Shown here: piece after piece, positions 17,937 through 26,530 of the stretch
How positions within the stretch are numbered: the first letter of the stretch is position 1
Layout: the number at the start of each line of letters is the position of its first letter
Assembly: GCA_013695355.1 (NCBI GenBank)
Contig: JACDAQ010000026.1
Coordinates: forward strand, 124,001 to 188,000
DNA: 64,000 nucleotides
Source of the DNA: Candidatus Protochlamydia sp.
GTDB lineage: Bacteria; Chlamydiota; Chlamydiia; Chlamydiales; Parachlamydiaceae
Direction of reading: 5' to 3'
Notes under the pieces: generated by a model
The model's input: the letters and a program-made list of their open reading frames with translations, nothing else
What the model was told of the DNA's origin: nothing
The model's database searches: none
Made by a program: the position numbers and the translations under genes

Positions 17937-18099
17937 AACCTGAGTTAGGAGTTTTTTTGCCCTTTCGGCTAGCGTGAAAGCTCTCGCGATTGAATAAATA
18001 ACTTTGAGGGTCATAATGATTAATATTACCCTCAAAGTTATTTTTCAAGCCCGAGGCTTTGACGCAGCCCAAAGAGCGAAAAAACTCCTAACTCAGGTT
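17937..18099. repeat. 163-bp hairpin element, family A copy 1
   Basis: AACCTGAGTTAGGAGTTTTT at the left end is the exact reverse complement of the right end. The arms remain paired imperfectly for about 75 nt, including ATAACTTTGAGGGT near the centre, around a 16-nt loop. It has MITE-like structure with no coding capacity. It shares its terminal repeat with the elements at 36209 and 46338 but not the interior. 18100-18360 downstream shows no gene. Confidence 0.8.
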
Positions 18100-18360
18100 A
18101 ATAGGGAGCGATTTTTTTTAAAATAAAAAGCTTTATTTATTTTAAGTTTAATTATTATTTTAACAAAGTAATTTAGATGACAGGAATTTGTGTGGCCTTG
18201 TAGCATGCTCTGAGTTTGGAAGAAACATTATACAGCTGTTTATTAATCTTAAAATAGGCTCTTAGCTCTCGGGTTGATTTGGTACCGGGGTACGGAGGTC
18301 TATTTCTCTAAAACAATTTCAATTGAATTAGCCTAACCGACGCACAGCTAACCCTCCATT

Positions 18361-20070
18361 TTATATATGCAATTTGGGGTCCAAAGCATCTCTGAGTGCA
18401 TCTCCTACAAGCGCAATGGAGACTAAAAGGATGGTAAGCAATATGGCCGGGGGCCAAAGTAGATAGCTTTCTGAAGGGAAAGCGCTACGCCCTTCGTCCA
18501 TTAGTACGCCCCACGAACTCGAGCCTTCTTCACCCAGTCCCAGAAAAGATAGCCCTGCTTCACTTGTAATGGCCCCCATGATCGCAAAGGGAACCAGGGT
18601 TAAAAGCGGGGGGATCGCATTTGGCAATAGATGGGAGAACATGATATAGCGGTCATTAAAGCCGAGCGCATGGCAGGCTTCCACATAGGGCAGTTGCTTT
18701 TGGCGGAAAAATTCTCCGCGGATGAAGCGACTGAAGCCGGTCCAGCCAAAAAGGCCGATCACTCCGATTACAAGAAAAATGGACTTGCTTTGTAAAAAGG
18801 CAACCACCATCAACAGCATGAAAAAAGTTGGCATTGATTCCCAAATCTCGATCAGACGATAAGTCACAATATCAATCTTGCCTCCATAGTATCCTGCCGC
18901 AGCCCCAATAGGAATGCCGATCATGAGCGCCAGGGTGATGGCCAAAAAGCCTACCGACAGAGAGACACGGACCCCAAATATGAGGGCAGCCACCATATCT
19001 TTCCGGTTGATGCGCGTCAATTCCCACCAATTGATATGGCGGTTCAGGGCCTGCTCTCCGCCGGCATCATCTTCCCAATGAAAAGGGCGCAGGAGGGGCA
19101 TGACTTCATATCGTAATTCGGAAACTTTTTTTTCTAGCCAGCCCCTTCTGTCCTCTAAAAAGGCCAGCTGCGCCTCAGCTTGTTCATGGGCATTTACAAT
19201 CTTGTTGGCTGCAATAAACTCGTTTCTTTCATTTTCTGGAAGTTTTGTCAAAAAATCACATTGGATCCATGGGGGTAGTCCCTCTTCCGAGGCAGCGCAT
19301 TTATTATGGACAAGTTCAACTAAGGCTTTGGCCTCTGGATACCCTTCCTTAGTGTGTTGGATAGCCTCTAACTGGGCGGCTATTTCTGCCTCTTCACGCT
19401 GCCGGTCAATTTCCCAAAGGGAAGGGAGCGCTAAATTAGTCTTTCCCCTTTCCTTAGCCTCCTCTGCAAAAGATGCTTCATAAGGGATCAGCCGTTGAGC
19501 CTGGGCCTGTCTTTGCTGGAAGCGAAGAACCAGATTCAATTTGGCGTAAGAATTGAGATAAGAGAGTTCCTTTTCCCAGTTGGGCAAAAGAGGAGGGGTT
19601 ATCAATGGATTCTCTTTTTGGGCCAGCAAATGTTTTTGAATGCGGGCCTGTTTGGCCTGGTTAAGCTGAGGATCAGCCGCAGGGTCATGGGGCGTATGGT
19701 AAAGAATAAAAGCAAAAAGACTAAAATGGAGGGTTGTCAATGCTAATAAGGACCAAAACCGCACTTTGGGACTTTCCCTCAATATTGACCCCAAAAGAAG
19801 GAATAAAGGGAACGTAAAGATCAGCAGGTTATAAAAAAGATCGAGCGATTTTGTAAAGAACCCAGGGAAAAAAAGATAGCGGAATAACGGAAAAAACCAC
19901 TCTCCATCAAAGCGGACCATTAACGGCTTGCTCGAGGCTAAGAAAGGGGCATAGATGCCGACCAGGCAGAAAAGAACCACGAGGCAGGAGGCAAAAAGGG
20001 CCAGCCTATTCCGTTTGAATTGATTCCAGACCGAACTCCAAAAACTGAATTTATAAGTTGTTTTTGCCAT
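18361..20070 (-). CDS. oppC: peptide ABC transporter permease, OppC/DppC type, with long insertion
   Basis: The C-terminal 220 residues of this 569-residue inner-membrane permease are a standard OppC domain. G-V-R-V-S-L-S-V-G-F starts it, and the EAA loop E-A-C-H-A-L-G-F-N-D..H-L-L-P-N-A-I-P contacts the ATPase. The family is usually about 300 residues. Here an insertion of roughly 250 residues follows TM1, containing extra hydrophobic segments and a Q/E/A-rich helical, coiled-coil-like part. The ATG at 20070 is chosen because it follows the upstream stop by 1 nt and has GGATTA ahead. It forms the third gene of an operon with oppA and oppB; no ATPase genes are present here. Confidence 0.88.
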   Translation of the reverse strand: MAKTTYKFSFWSSVWNQFKRNRLALFASCLVVLFCLVGIYAPFLASSKPLMVRFDGEWFFPLFRYLFFPGFFTKSLDLFYNLLIFTFPLFLLLGSILRESPKVRFWSLLALTTLHFSLFAFILYHTPHDPAADPQLNQAKQARIQKHLLAQKENPLITPPLLPNWEKELSYLNSYAKLNLVLRFQQRQAQAQRLIPYEASFAEEAKERGKTNLALPSLWEIDRQREEAEIAAQLEAIQHTKEGYPEAKALVELVHNKCAASEEGLPPWIQCDFLTKLPENERNEFIAANKIVNAHEQAEAQLAFLEDRRGWLEKKVSELRYEVMPLLRPFHWEDDAGGEQALNRHINWWELTRINRKDMVAALIFGVRVSLSVGFLAITLALMIGIPIGAAAGYYGGKIDIVTYRLIEIWESMPTFFMLLMVVAFLQSKSIFLVIGVIGLFGWTGFSRFIRGEFFRQKQLPYVEACHALGFNDRYIMFSHLLPNAIPPLLTLVPFAIMGAITSEAGLSFLGLGEEGSSSWGVLMDEGRSAFPSESYLLWPPAILLTILLVSIALVGDALRDALDPKLHI

Positions 20071-20071
20071 A

Positions 20072-21574
20072 TTAATCCAAAGTGATGCGGGGGTCGAGCC
20101 ACATATAGGCAAGATCTGCGGTTAAATAACCCAGCAAGGTCAGGAAAGATCCTGCTAAAGTGGAGAACATAATGACATTGTAATCGCGGTTGATCACGGC
20201 ATCGTAGAAAAATTTGCCGAACCCGTTGATGTCAAACAATGTCTCGACAATGAGCGATCCTCCTAAAATTACGCCTAAGGAGCCTGCCAGCGAGGTCACA
20301 ATGGTAATGGCGGCATTGCGCCCCACATGTTTAAATAAGATGAGGGGAGGGGGAACGCCTTTGGCTTTTGCCGTGCGGATATAGTCCTGTCGCAAGACTT
20401 CGAGTACAGCAGTCCGCGATAAACGAGATTCAGCCGCCAGGCTACCGTACATTATAGCGACGATGGGAAGGGCGATGTGTTGGATGATATCGAACAAACG
20501 TTGATAGGAAGTCTGCTGATCATAGACCCGGTCTGGGCTTGTAAACCCGCTGATGGGTATGGGAATATCTGTAAAAGGAAAAGTATTGTGCAAAGCGACT
20601 TTTTCAATTAGGAAGGGGGCCACTACAAACACAGGGATCGCATACAAAACTAAAAAAAAGAGATTGATAGTGTAGTCCTGCCATTGCTTTTGTTTATAGG
20701 CCATCAAAAAGCCGAAAAACTGGCATAGGACAAAAGTGATCAGCATGGGAACAAGGGACAAAGTAAGGGAATATTTAAACCTTTTGACAACTTCGCTTAA
20801 AACTGTTTTGCTTGAATCGTTGCGTAGCGTTCCAAAGTCAAGGCGGATGATCCGGCCCATATAGCGCGTAAAGCGCGTCTCAAAGAAAAAAATCGATACC
20901 TTTTCCCAGCCCGCCGGCTCGTACTGATAAATACCTTTATTAGCCGCATACCACGTTTCGATCTGTCCTACTTTTTGATTGATCTCTTCCTGGCTTGAAG
21001 AGGGCATCCAGGGGAGGGAGCGCAGATATTGATTGTCTTTCGATACTTGTTTGTTCCAGTTTTTTTGTTCCTCAGTCAGGCTCGGCCCTATATAGCCTTG
21101 ATGCGATCCTCCGCGCACAAAAAAATGGACAGCCAGTCGGCGGATGGGGGGAGGGGTAGAACTTTCTTTTATTATCTCCAAAAGATGGGGCATTATAAAT
21201 TTGGCCTGATCGCCAAATTTAACCCGCATCGCATCATAATCTTTAGTTGGCATTTCCTCTTGGCTGAGAGTGGATTCACGTCGATTGGCCAGCTTCCAAA
21301 GGGTTTCTTCGACATATTCTTTTGAAAGGGAGGGCCAGTTATTGAACAAAATGGGTAGGGTCAGCCCATAAAATTCTCTGAACTGCAAATACCTCTCATC
21401 TCCGCTGAAGGCGGTGGAACGGTCTTCGCGGCGGCTGGCCTGCCCTTCTTGGGAAACTTCTGAAAATGAGACTGGATCGCCCGGAGCTAAATTGATAATG
21501 GCAAAGTTGACCAAGATAATGCAGAATAAAGTCAAAGGAAGCAAAATAAGCCGCCTGATAACATAGTTCCACAT
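20072..21574 (-). CDS. oppB: peptide ABC transporter permease, OppB/DppB type, with long insertion
   Basis: The 500-residue permease starts with the classic M-W-N-Y-V-I-R-R-L-I-L-L-P TM1 and N-L-A-P-G-D-P. An extracytoplasmic insertion of about 190 residues (roughly 45-240) follows. The standard domain then reads L-D-F-G-T-L, T-L-S-L-V-P, and the EAA loop Y-I-R-T-A-K-A-K-G-V. Usual length is about 310 residues. The insertion is helical and hydrophilic, so it may form an extra binding surface outside the membrane. The ATG at 21574 follows the oppA stop directly. An in-frame upstream start would lie inside oppA. It pairs with the oppC-like permease to import peptides. Confidence 0.9.
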   Translation of the reverse strand: MWNYVIRRLILLPLTLFCIILVNFAIINLAPGDPVSFSEVSQEGQASRREDRSTAFSGDERYLQFREFYGLTLPILFNNWPSLSKEYVEETLWKLANRRESTLSQEEMPTKDYDAMRVKFGDQAKFIMPHLLEIIKESSTPPPIRRLAVHFFVRGGSHQGYIGPSLTEEQKNWNKQVSKDNQYLRSLPWMPSSSQEEINQKVGQIETWYAANKGIYQYEPAGWEKVSIFFFETRFTRYMGRIIRLDFGTLRNDSSKTVLSEVVKRFKYSLTLSLVPMLITFVLCQFFGFLMAYKQKQWQDYTINLFFLVLYAIPVFVVAPFLIEKVALHNTFPFTDIPIPISGFTSPDRVYDQQTSYQRLFDIIQHIALPIVAIMYGSLAAESRLSRTAVLEVLRQDYIRTAKAKGVPPPLILFKHVGRNAAITIVTSLAGSLGVILGGSLIVETLFDINGFGKFFYDAVINRDYNVIMFSTLAGSFLTLLGYLTADLAYMWLDPRITLD

Positions 21575-21576
21575 GG

Positions 21577-23718
21577 CTATTTCCCAATCGGCGGTTGGCT
21601 CTTTCGCTCGGGCTCCTTTATCCAAAAGAGGCTGGATATCGGCTCACCGACATTTGCCCCAGGGATCAGGTCCTGCCGGTCGGCCGGAATAAATACGTTC
21701 TGGAGATACTCGCGGTAAGCAAGGGCAGCTTTTGGCGTATAAAGGAAGGTGTAAGGAGCTTCGTCATAAATAATGGCATCAAAGCGATGGTAAAGTTCAT
21801 TCCGCTTTTTAACATCATACTCGTAAGTTAGCTTGTCAATGATTTGATCGACTTCGGGATTGGCAAATCCCACTGCGTTGGAAGAGCCTTTTTCTTTGGC
21901 TCCAGTTGAATACCAGAGCTGCTTCGGGTCTTCAGGCGGGGAGCCAAGGGACCAGGCTAAGTAAATGGCGTCAAAATTCTTATCTTCGAATGAGGCTGTG
22001 AGATCTGCCAGATCGACGCCTTCCATTTTGCACAAAATTCCAATCTCCTTTAGAGCCGTTGAGATATACTCAACAATAGCTTTAGTCGTCTGATTTTTGA
22101 CATAATAAGTCAAAGTAAATTTGAAAGGTACCCGCTGCCCTTCGACCATTTTGTCCAATATGCCTGTTCCTGTGCTGTCAAACCAACCTTCTTCGTGCAG
22201 AAGCTGCAAGGCCTTTTCCGGGTCGTAGGGATAGGGCTTAAGGCTCGGATCATAGGAAGGGGAGAAAGGAAAAAACGTTCCGGTGGTTTGCATTCCCATG
22301 CCGTTTAAATTTTGCCTAATGATCCTGTTCCGGTCAATCGCCAGGGTCAAGGCCTGCCGCACTTTTTTGCTTTTAAACCAGATTTTAGCCTGGTTCCAGC
22401 CTATATATGAATAACTTCGGTCAATATAGTCAAGACGTTTGATCCCAAGGCCCTCTTTCTCCTGCTTTTGATAGGGGGAGCTCTTTAAAAAGCGGTCTAG
22501 TTCGGCTAATTGATTCGGAGGCACCTGGAACAAATCTAACGAACCGGTCTTGAATTCTTCCCAGATCCCATCGGGAGAGTCTTTGAATTTAATTTCGAAA
22601 GCAACACTCAGGGCGGCTAAAGGGTCAAAGAAGGTGGCATTGCGCTTGAATCGAATTTCCCGATCGGTCATTCCATCAAAAAGCCAGGGTCCACAGCTTA
22701 CGATAATGTTCTTGGCCCAATGATGGGTAAAATTTTGAGCCCAGATTGAGTTCGTGCGATAGGCATCGGGCTCGGAGTCATCTTCGATAATTTTTGTTCC
22801 ATCCGAAAAATATTGGTAAACAAAAGAGGCCAAAGGCTGCAAGGCACCTGTCCAGGATTTTGAAAGATATTTCATTCTTGGCTCTGTTTCCCCGTTCTCC
22901 CCTTTGACATTTTCCACTTTCCAGCGCACGACCAGAGTTTTGTCGTCGATTACCCTTATCTCTTCAATATCGCTTAGGTATGTCCTAAGAGCCACAGCCT
23001 GCCCTTCCTCGACATGAGGATTCATGATGGCATCATGGTAGAATTTAAAGTCATGAGCTGTCACGGGGTGGCGCCGCAAAAAAGAGGGGGCTAGGACGAC
23101 CCCTTCGGAAAAATGATTTTGCTGCAGAGGCTCCCAAAAAATATCACCCCTTAAAAAAACCCAATATTCGGGCTTGCCTGCTTCATTGGTCCTGAGTTCA
23201 ATTCTTTCAGCGGCCTGCGGGCTCATGGTTTCATATTTTCCTACCTCCTGAGTTGCCAATGAAACTGAACAGAGTGCCTGCCAGGAGGAAACCTGCTGCC
23301 ATGGACTAAAGGGGTGCAAATGTTCAGGTTTACCAATAGTGGCTTCTTTGCGAATGCCATGCGCAATAAAATTCGGCCCTAATAATTTCGGCAAGGTCGT
23401 TTCGTAGAAGGGATCAGGCTTTAAAATATTGGCGCCATTCGATTGCTTAGGGATATTCTTTGTTTTAGGATCTTCCTTGTTTTGTTGGGCTGTGCCAGGC
23501 CGGTGCTCAAGCAAAGTTTTTAATACGTCGGTACGAATTTTTTCGGTCTCTCCCCGCAAAGAGAAAATGTCATTTTTGACCTGTAAAATGTCAGAGCGCA
23601 AAAATCTCAGTTGATTTTCCATCAGAGCAGAAGACCAATAGAGCATGGCCATAAAGGCGAAAAGCCCGAGGCCAAGGATGAAGCGAAAAATGTAGAGGCC
23701 AATGGGTTCTTTGTTCAT
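21577..23718 (-). CDS. oppA: peptide ABC transporter substrate-binding protein with N-terminal membrane anchor
   Basis: The 713-residue family-5 solute-binding protein has an N-terminal single TM segment (about residues 8-28, F-I-L-G-L-G-L-F-A-F) followed by a coiled-coil-like stretch (about 35-70) in place of a lipobox. The SBP_bac_5 domain occupies about 150-690, with R-Q-A-L-T-L-A-I-D-R-N near 450 and the Y-D-P-E-K-A-L-Q-L-L-H-E-E-G-W motif near 510. It captures peptides in the periplasm for the two permeases encoded just downstream. A membrane-anchored binding protein without a lipid anchor is unusual. It is the first gene of the operon. Confidence 0.9.
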   Translation of the reverse strand: MNKEPIGLYIFRFILGLGLFAFMAMLYWSSALMENQLRFLRSDILQVKNDIFSLRGETEKIRTDVLKTLLEHRPGTAQQNKEDPKTKNIPKQSNGANILKPDPFYETTLPKLLGPNFIAHGIRKEATIGKPEHLHPFSPWQQVSSWQALCSVSLATQEVGKYETMSPQAAERIELRTNEAGKPEYWVFLRGDIFWEPLQQNHFSEGVVLAPSFLRRHPVTAHDFKFYHDAIMNPHVEEGQAVALRTYLSDIEEIRVIDDKTLVVRWKVENVKGENGETEPRMKYLSKSWTGALQPLASFVYQYFSDGTKIIEDDSEPDAYRTNSIWAQNFTHHWAKNIIVSCGPWLFDGMTDREIRFKRNATFFDPLAALSVAFEIKFKDSPDGIWEEFKTGSLDLFQVPPNQLAELDRFLKSSPYQKQEKEGLGIKRLDYIDRSYSYIGWNQAKIWFKSKKVRQALTLAIDRNRIIRQNLNGMGMQTTGTFFPFSPSYDPSLKPYPYDPEKALQLLHEEGWFDSTGTGILDKMVEGQRVPFKFTLTYYVKNQTTKAIVEYISTALKEIGILCKMEGVDLADLTASFEDKNFDAIYLAWSLGSPPEDPKQLWYSTGAKEKGSSNAVGFANPEVDQIIDKLTYEYDVKKRNELYHRFDAIIYDEAPYTFLYTPKAALAYREYLQNVFIPADRQDLIPGANVGEPISSLFWIKEPERKSQPPIGK

Positions 23719-23977
23719 GAAACATCACAGGGGTAAAGAATTTTCTATGTCCTTGTAATAAATTTCCAATTAAATCACAACATGACATATGAATTTACTC
23801 TTTGATAATAGTCTACTATAATGCTGGAAAAAAAATCCCGCATTGTTACTTTGAACAACATCTGTACTTCGCCATCACATGCGCGAAACCTGCATTCCAA
23901 GGTCTAACTCAGAGTGTTCATGGTCAAGGTTAATAACATTATTATGTATTTGAGGTGAAATAGGAATAGGGGTAGAT

Positions 23978-24226
23978 CTAAGCTGCATTAGAAACGAGTG
24001 ATTGGAAATCAGAGCGGTTAAAAAAGATTCTATGCTTTAAAATGAGGGCTGTTAAATAGAAGGTTTTCTTCTTGGAGTAAAATATCTGATAAAATAATTT
24101 ATAATAATTCATTTTCAAACGATTAATATCTTCTTTAGCTTCTGATAAATTATAATATTTGAGACCGTTATAATAAAAAAGCCGTAAAAGGATATCATGG
24201 GTATAATAAGTAAGGGAGTCGGTTAA
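23978..24226 (-). pseudogene. short coding remnant (about 82 residues) without a start
   Basis: The stretch is open on the minus strand and bounded by stops. It reads L-T-Y-Y-T-H-D-I-L-L-R-L-F-Y-Y-N-G-L and continues with E-A-K-E-D-I-N-R-L-K and a basic, aromatic helical tail. Amino-acid composition is protein-like, and the tail resembles C-termini of glycosyltransferases. No initiation codon precedes it, so I take it as a 3' remnant. 23719-23977 between it and oppA shows nothing else clear. The oppA promoter should lie there. Confidence 0.3.
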
Positions 24227-24244
24227 TTATTGATTATTAAATGT

Positions 24245-24273
24245 TTGACTTAATTTATTTAGTATACTATGAT
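24245..24273 (+). promoter_or_regulatory. sigma-70-type promoter for 24354 gene
   Basis: TTGACT (24245-24250) is followed after exactly 17 nt by TATGAT (24268-24273), 80 nt before the ATG. The surrounding sequence is very AT-rich. Confidence 0.6.
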
Positions 24274-24353
24274 AATTTAAGTTAATTTATTATAAATTAA
24301 TTATTAATAAAACATTATTAAACGTCTAAAGTATCTTCTAAATAGGAAAAAAT

Positions 24354-25418
24354 ATGACTCTGCCGATTTTAATTATATTTGAACGTCACTGGGATGAAGC
24401 GCCTAAGCAGTTATTAAATGAATTAATTCCAAAATTATCTTATGAAGGGTACAATACTTTTTGTGTTGAGGCTGGGTCAGAGAGAAGTGAAAATGATATT
24501 ATTTCTAATTTTTATATAGAATTAGAACGCACCTCTAAATTGAATTTTCAAGCATTACAATATTTGGAAAAAAGAGGGATTGGCCTCAAGGGGAGGTTAA
24601 GCGATTTAAGTTATGAAGACTTGAGCGAATTGATGCGCCTGCATGTATCAAGCCAACGCTTTTTAGAAGTTGCCGAAAAAATCAAACATTTGCCCGCTCT
24701 CCTTTTATATAAAGACACTCTGAATCTGGCTTTTAAGCACTTCTATAATCTCACAGGTGTGGATAACGGGAAAGATTTAGATGCAATTTTATCAGCTAAT
24801 ATGGAAGAAAAACACAATCAGATCATACAGCGAGAATTATCCAGGATTCAAAGCCAAGCGGATCGTTTATTTGAACTTTATCAAAAGAAAAAGGGGGTCA
24901 TTTTTTTAGATGGAGCCCTTCATTCTAAAAAACTGATCGCCAAATTAAAAGAGAAAGGATTAAAAGAAAATGATTTAATTTATTATTTTCCCCATTCATC
25001 CCAACACTACAGCAGAACTGTTAATGATTTTGAGGCTATGGGGGAAGAGAGTATTCCAGACATTAACTTTTGTTTATCAAGTAACAAAGATTTTAAAGTT
25101 TTTAGCCAGAAGATTATCACTGAAATACAGCTGAAAAACAAAAACTATCTTGAAGAAATTACAGAGGGAAGTTATGCGTCCAAATATTTAACTAAATTTT
25201 TTGCCGCACCTTTTAAAGCCTTCTTGAGGCATGGATACTATGTAGACGCTCTTTTGCTTAAAGATTCGACATCTTCCATTGAAAGAATTACTAAAATACT
25301 TCATGAAAAAAATATTTCAAGTGAGACCCTATGTTTGAATGAAAAAGAGTATTTGCTTATTCGAAATATCAATACAAAAGAGGTTAGCGATATGGTCCAT
25401 AAGTTGAGTACGCTTTAA
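24354..25418 (+). CDS. hypothetical protein, possibly ChaN/TraB-like fold
   Basis: The 354-residue cytosolic-type protein (no signal or TM) starts with a strand I-L-I-I-F-E-R-H-W-D-E followed by a helix and F-C-V-E-A. Later it has E-E-K-H-N-Q-I-I and V-I-F-L-D-G-A-L-H, again strand-G-x-x-H. The spacing of E-R-H, V-E, N-x-x-I and G-x-x-H matches the 59686 protein and the ChaN/TraB/EreA superfamily in outline, but identity is low. Catalytic or haem-binding function is not shown. AGGA lies 6 nt before the ATG. The stop overlaps the convergent gene by 4 nt. It lies in AT-rich accessory DNA. Confidence 0.5.
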   Translation: MTLPILIIFERHWDEAPKQLLNELIPKLSYEGYNTFCVEAGSERSENDIISNFYIELERTSKLNFQALQYLEKRGIGLKGRLSDLSYEDLSELMRLHVSSQRFLEVAEKIKHLPALLLYKDTLNLAFKHFYNLTGVDNGKDLDAILSANMEEKHNQIIQRELSRIQSQADRLFELYQKKKGVIFLDGALHSKKLIAKLKEKGLKENDLIYYFPHSSQHYSRTVNDFEAMGEESIPDINFCLSSNKDFKVFSQKIITEIQLKNKNYLEEITEGSYASKYLTKFFAAPFKAFLRHGYYVDALLLKDSTSSIERITKILHEKNISSETLCLNEKEYLLIRNINTKEVSDMVHKLSTL

Positions 25419-26107
25419 AAAATCACAATATGGTAAAGGGGCTGGGAGCCGGGATTTAATATCCAGTGCGGCATCCACCCCATTTCCGCCATCCCACGGC
25501 AGCATGAAAGCACTCCCACAAAAATTGAGCAGATTCCCAAAATGGGATTGGAATATTTTTTCATGCCTTTAAAAAAAGTAAAGGCATGCATGGCTAAAAT
25601 CAGCGAGGGAGAAGTCAGCAAAGCAAAGGCAAATCCATTGAAGAGGCCGACTAGCGGATCTCCCACAAGGGCACACGCCGAAAATACCACTAACGTTTGC
25701 CCGCAAGGGAGAAAGATAGTAGCAAACCCAAAAAAGAATGTGGACCAGGCGGTTTCTTTTAGTAGAAGCATTGACAACATGCGATTCAGGCCAGCCAAAA
25801 TTTTCCATTGTCCCAGCCCCTTAATGAATTTCCAGTTAAATAACAGGCTAAGCCCCCAATAGATAATAGCTGCTCCTCCTAAAAGGCTGACCATAGCACT
25901 GAAATGGTAGGGTTTAAAAAAAAGTTGCAGGACTGCGCCCGCTTCTCCCGCGATTAAGCCGGCGAGGGAAAAAGATAAAAGGCGCCCTGCGAAATAAAGA
26001 AGGCGGTAGCGATGCTGCCCAAGCATCATGACAAGAGGGCCGCACATTCCTAAGCAATGGATATTGCCAAAAATATACAAGGGGAAAAGGGTGAAAAATA
26101 AGGTCAT
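25415..26107 (-). CDS. DsbD_2/UreH-like six-span membrane protein
   Basis: The 230-residue polytopic protein carries G-N-I-H-C-L-G-M-C-G-P-L-V-M-M-L at the N-terminus, the H-C-x-G-M-C-G-P signature of the DsbD_2 (sulfite exporter/cytochrome-biogenesis) family, and F-L-P-C-G-Q-T-L near 130 with the second cysteine. Such proteins move electrons or metal across the inner membrane, often for copper or cytochrome oxidase assembly. The ATG overlaps the stop of the upstream 61-residue gene (ATGA), so the two are co-translated and may act together. Confidence 0.8.
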   Translation of the reverse strand: MTLFFTLFPLYIFGNIHCLGMCGPLVMMLGQHRYRLLYFAGRLLSFSLAGLIAGEAGAVLQLFFKPYHFSAMVSLLGGAAIIYWGLSLLFNWKFIKGLGQWKILAGLNRMLSMLLLKETAWSTFFFGFATIFLPCGQTLVVFSACALVGDPLVGLFNGFAFALLTSPSLILAMHAFTFFKGMKKYSNPILGICSIFVGVLSCCRGMAEMGWMPHWILNPGSQPLYHIVIF

Positions 26108-26289
26108 CGCTTTAACTCGGGAGCATCGTTCATAAAAGCTTCATAGCGGATTTTTTGCATTTTGGCCATATCTAGGCCTGTTGATCCTGATCGTCTTGTA
26201 AATGCAATAATGGTGACATAAAGCATGAGGCTGAAAAACAGCGTCAAGACTCCCTTCCAGGCAAAGTGGAACCAGTAAAAACGGTGCAT
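26104..26289 (-). CDS. small single-span membrane protein coupled to the DsbD_2-like gene
   Basis: The 61-residue protein has one TM segment (about residues 12-32) followed by a basic cytoplasmic tail, T-R-R-S-G...K-M-Q-K-I-R-Y-E-A-F. Its stop overlaps the start of the DsbD_2-like gene. Small TM proteins coupled to such genes are often oxidase-assembly or subunit proteins (CcoS/CcoH-like), but there is no diagnostic motif. The assignment is by context only. Confidence 0.6.
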   Translation of the reverse strand: MHRFYWFHFAWKGVLTLFFSLMLYVTIIAFTRRSGSTGLDMAKMQKIRYEAFMNDAPELKR

Positions 26290-26334
26290 AGTGTTTCCAG
26301 ATTAGATTAAAATTCAAAAATTAATAAAATATCC

Positions 26335-26409
26335 CCCTCTCTGTGCCCTCTGTGATCTCTGTGGTAATAAAAAGATTAAAATCACTGAGTTCACAGAGAG
26401 AACAGAGGT
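26335..26409. repeat. CTCTGTG/CACAGAG intergenic inverted repeat
   Basis: CCTCTCTGTGCCCTCTGTG on the left is mirrored by CACAGAGAGAACAGAGG on the right across an A/T centre. I know this repeat type as a common intergenic element in environmental bacteria. It lies between glgP and the 26289 start, upstream of both. Confidence 0.65.
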
Positions 26410-26530
26410 AAGAATAATTAATTTAATTCATTCATACATTTCTAGATTAGACGTGAAGTAAAATTTTTGATAGTAGAAAAGTAAAAATAAGCATATTAAA
26501 GAATTTTAGTCCGTACTTAAGGTGGTTGCA

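Noticed and set aside
17848-18072. 74-codon minus-strand frame upstream of the WaaE-like gene
   Set aside because: It falls mostly inside the family A hairpin and overlaps the glycosyltransferase start; its translation looks random.
19100-19483. 127-codon plus-strand frame inside oppC
   Set aside because: It lies wholly antisense to a well-supported gene, and the Ser-rich composition is typical of an antisense shadow.
23719-24353. Horizontal-transfer junction with a second toxin-antitoxin module
   Set aside because: The region is AT-rich and contains one short coding remnant, but no antitoxin-like or PIN-like frame was found.
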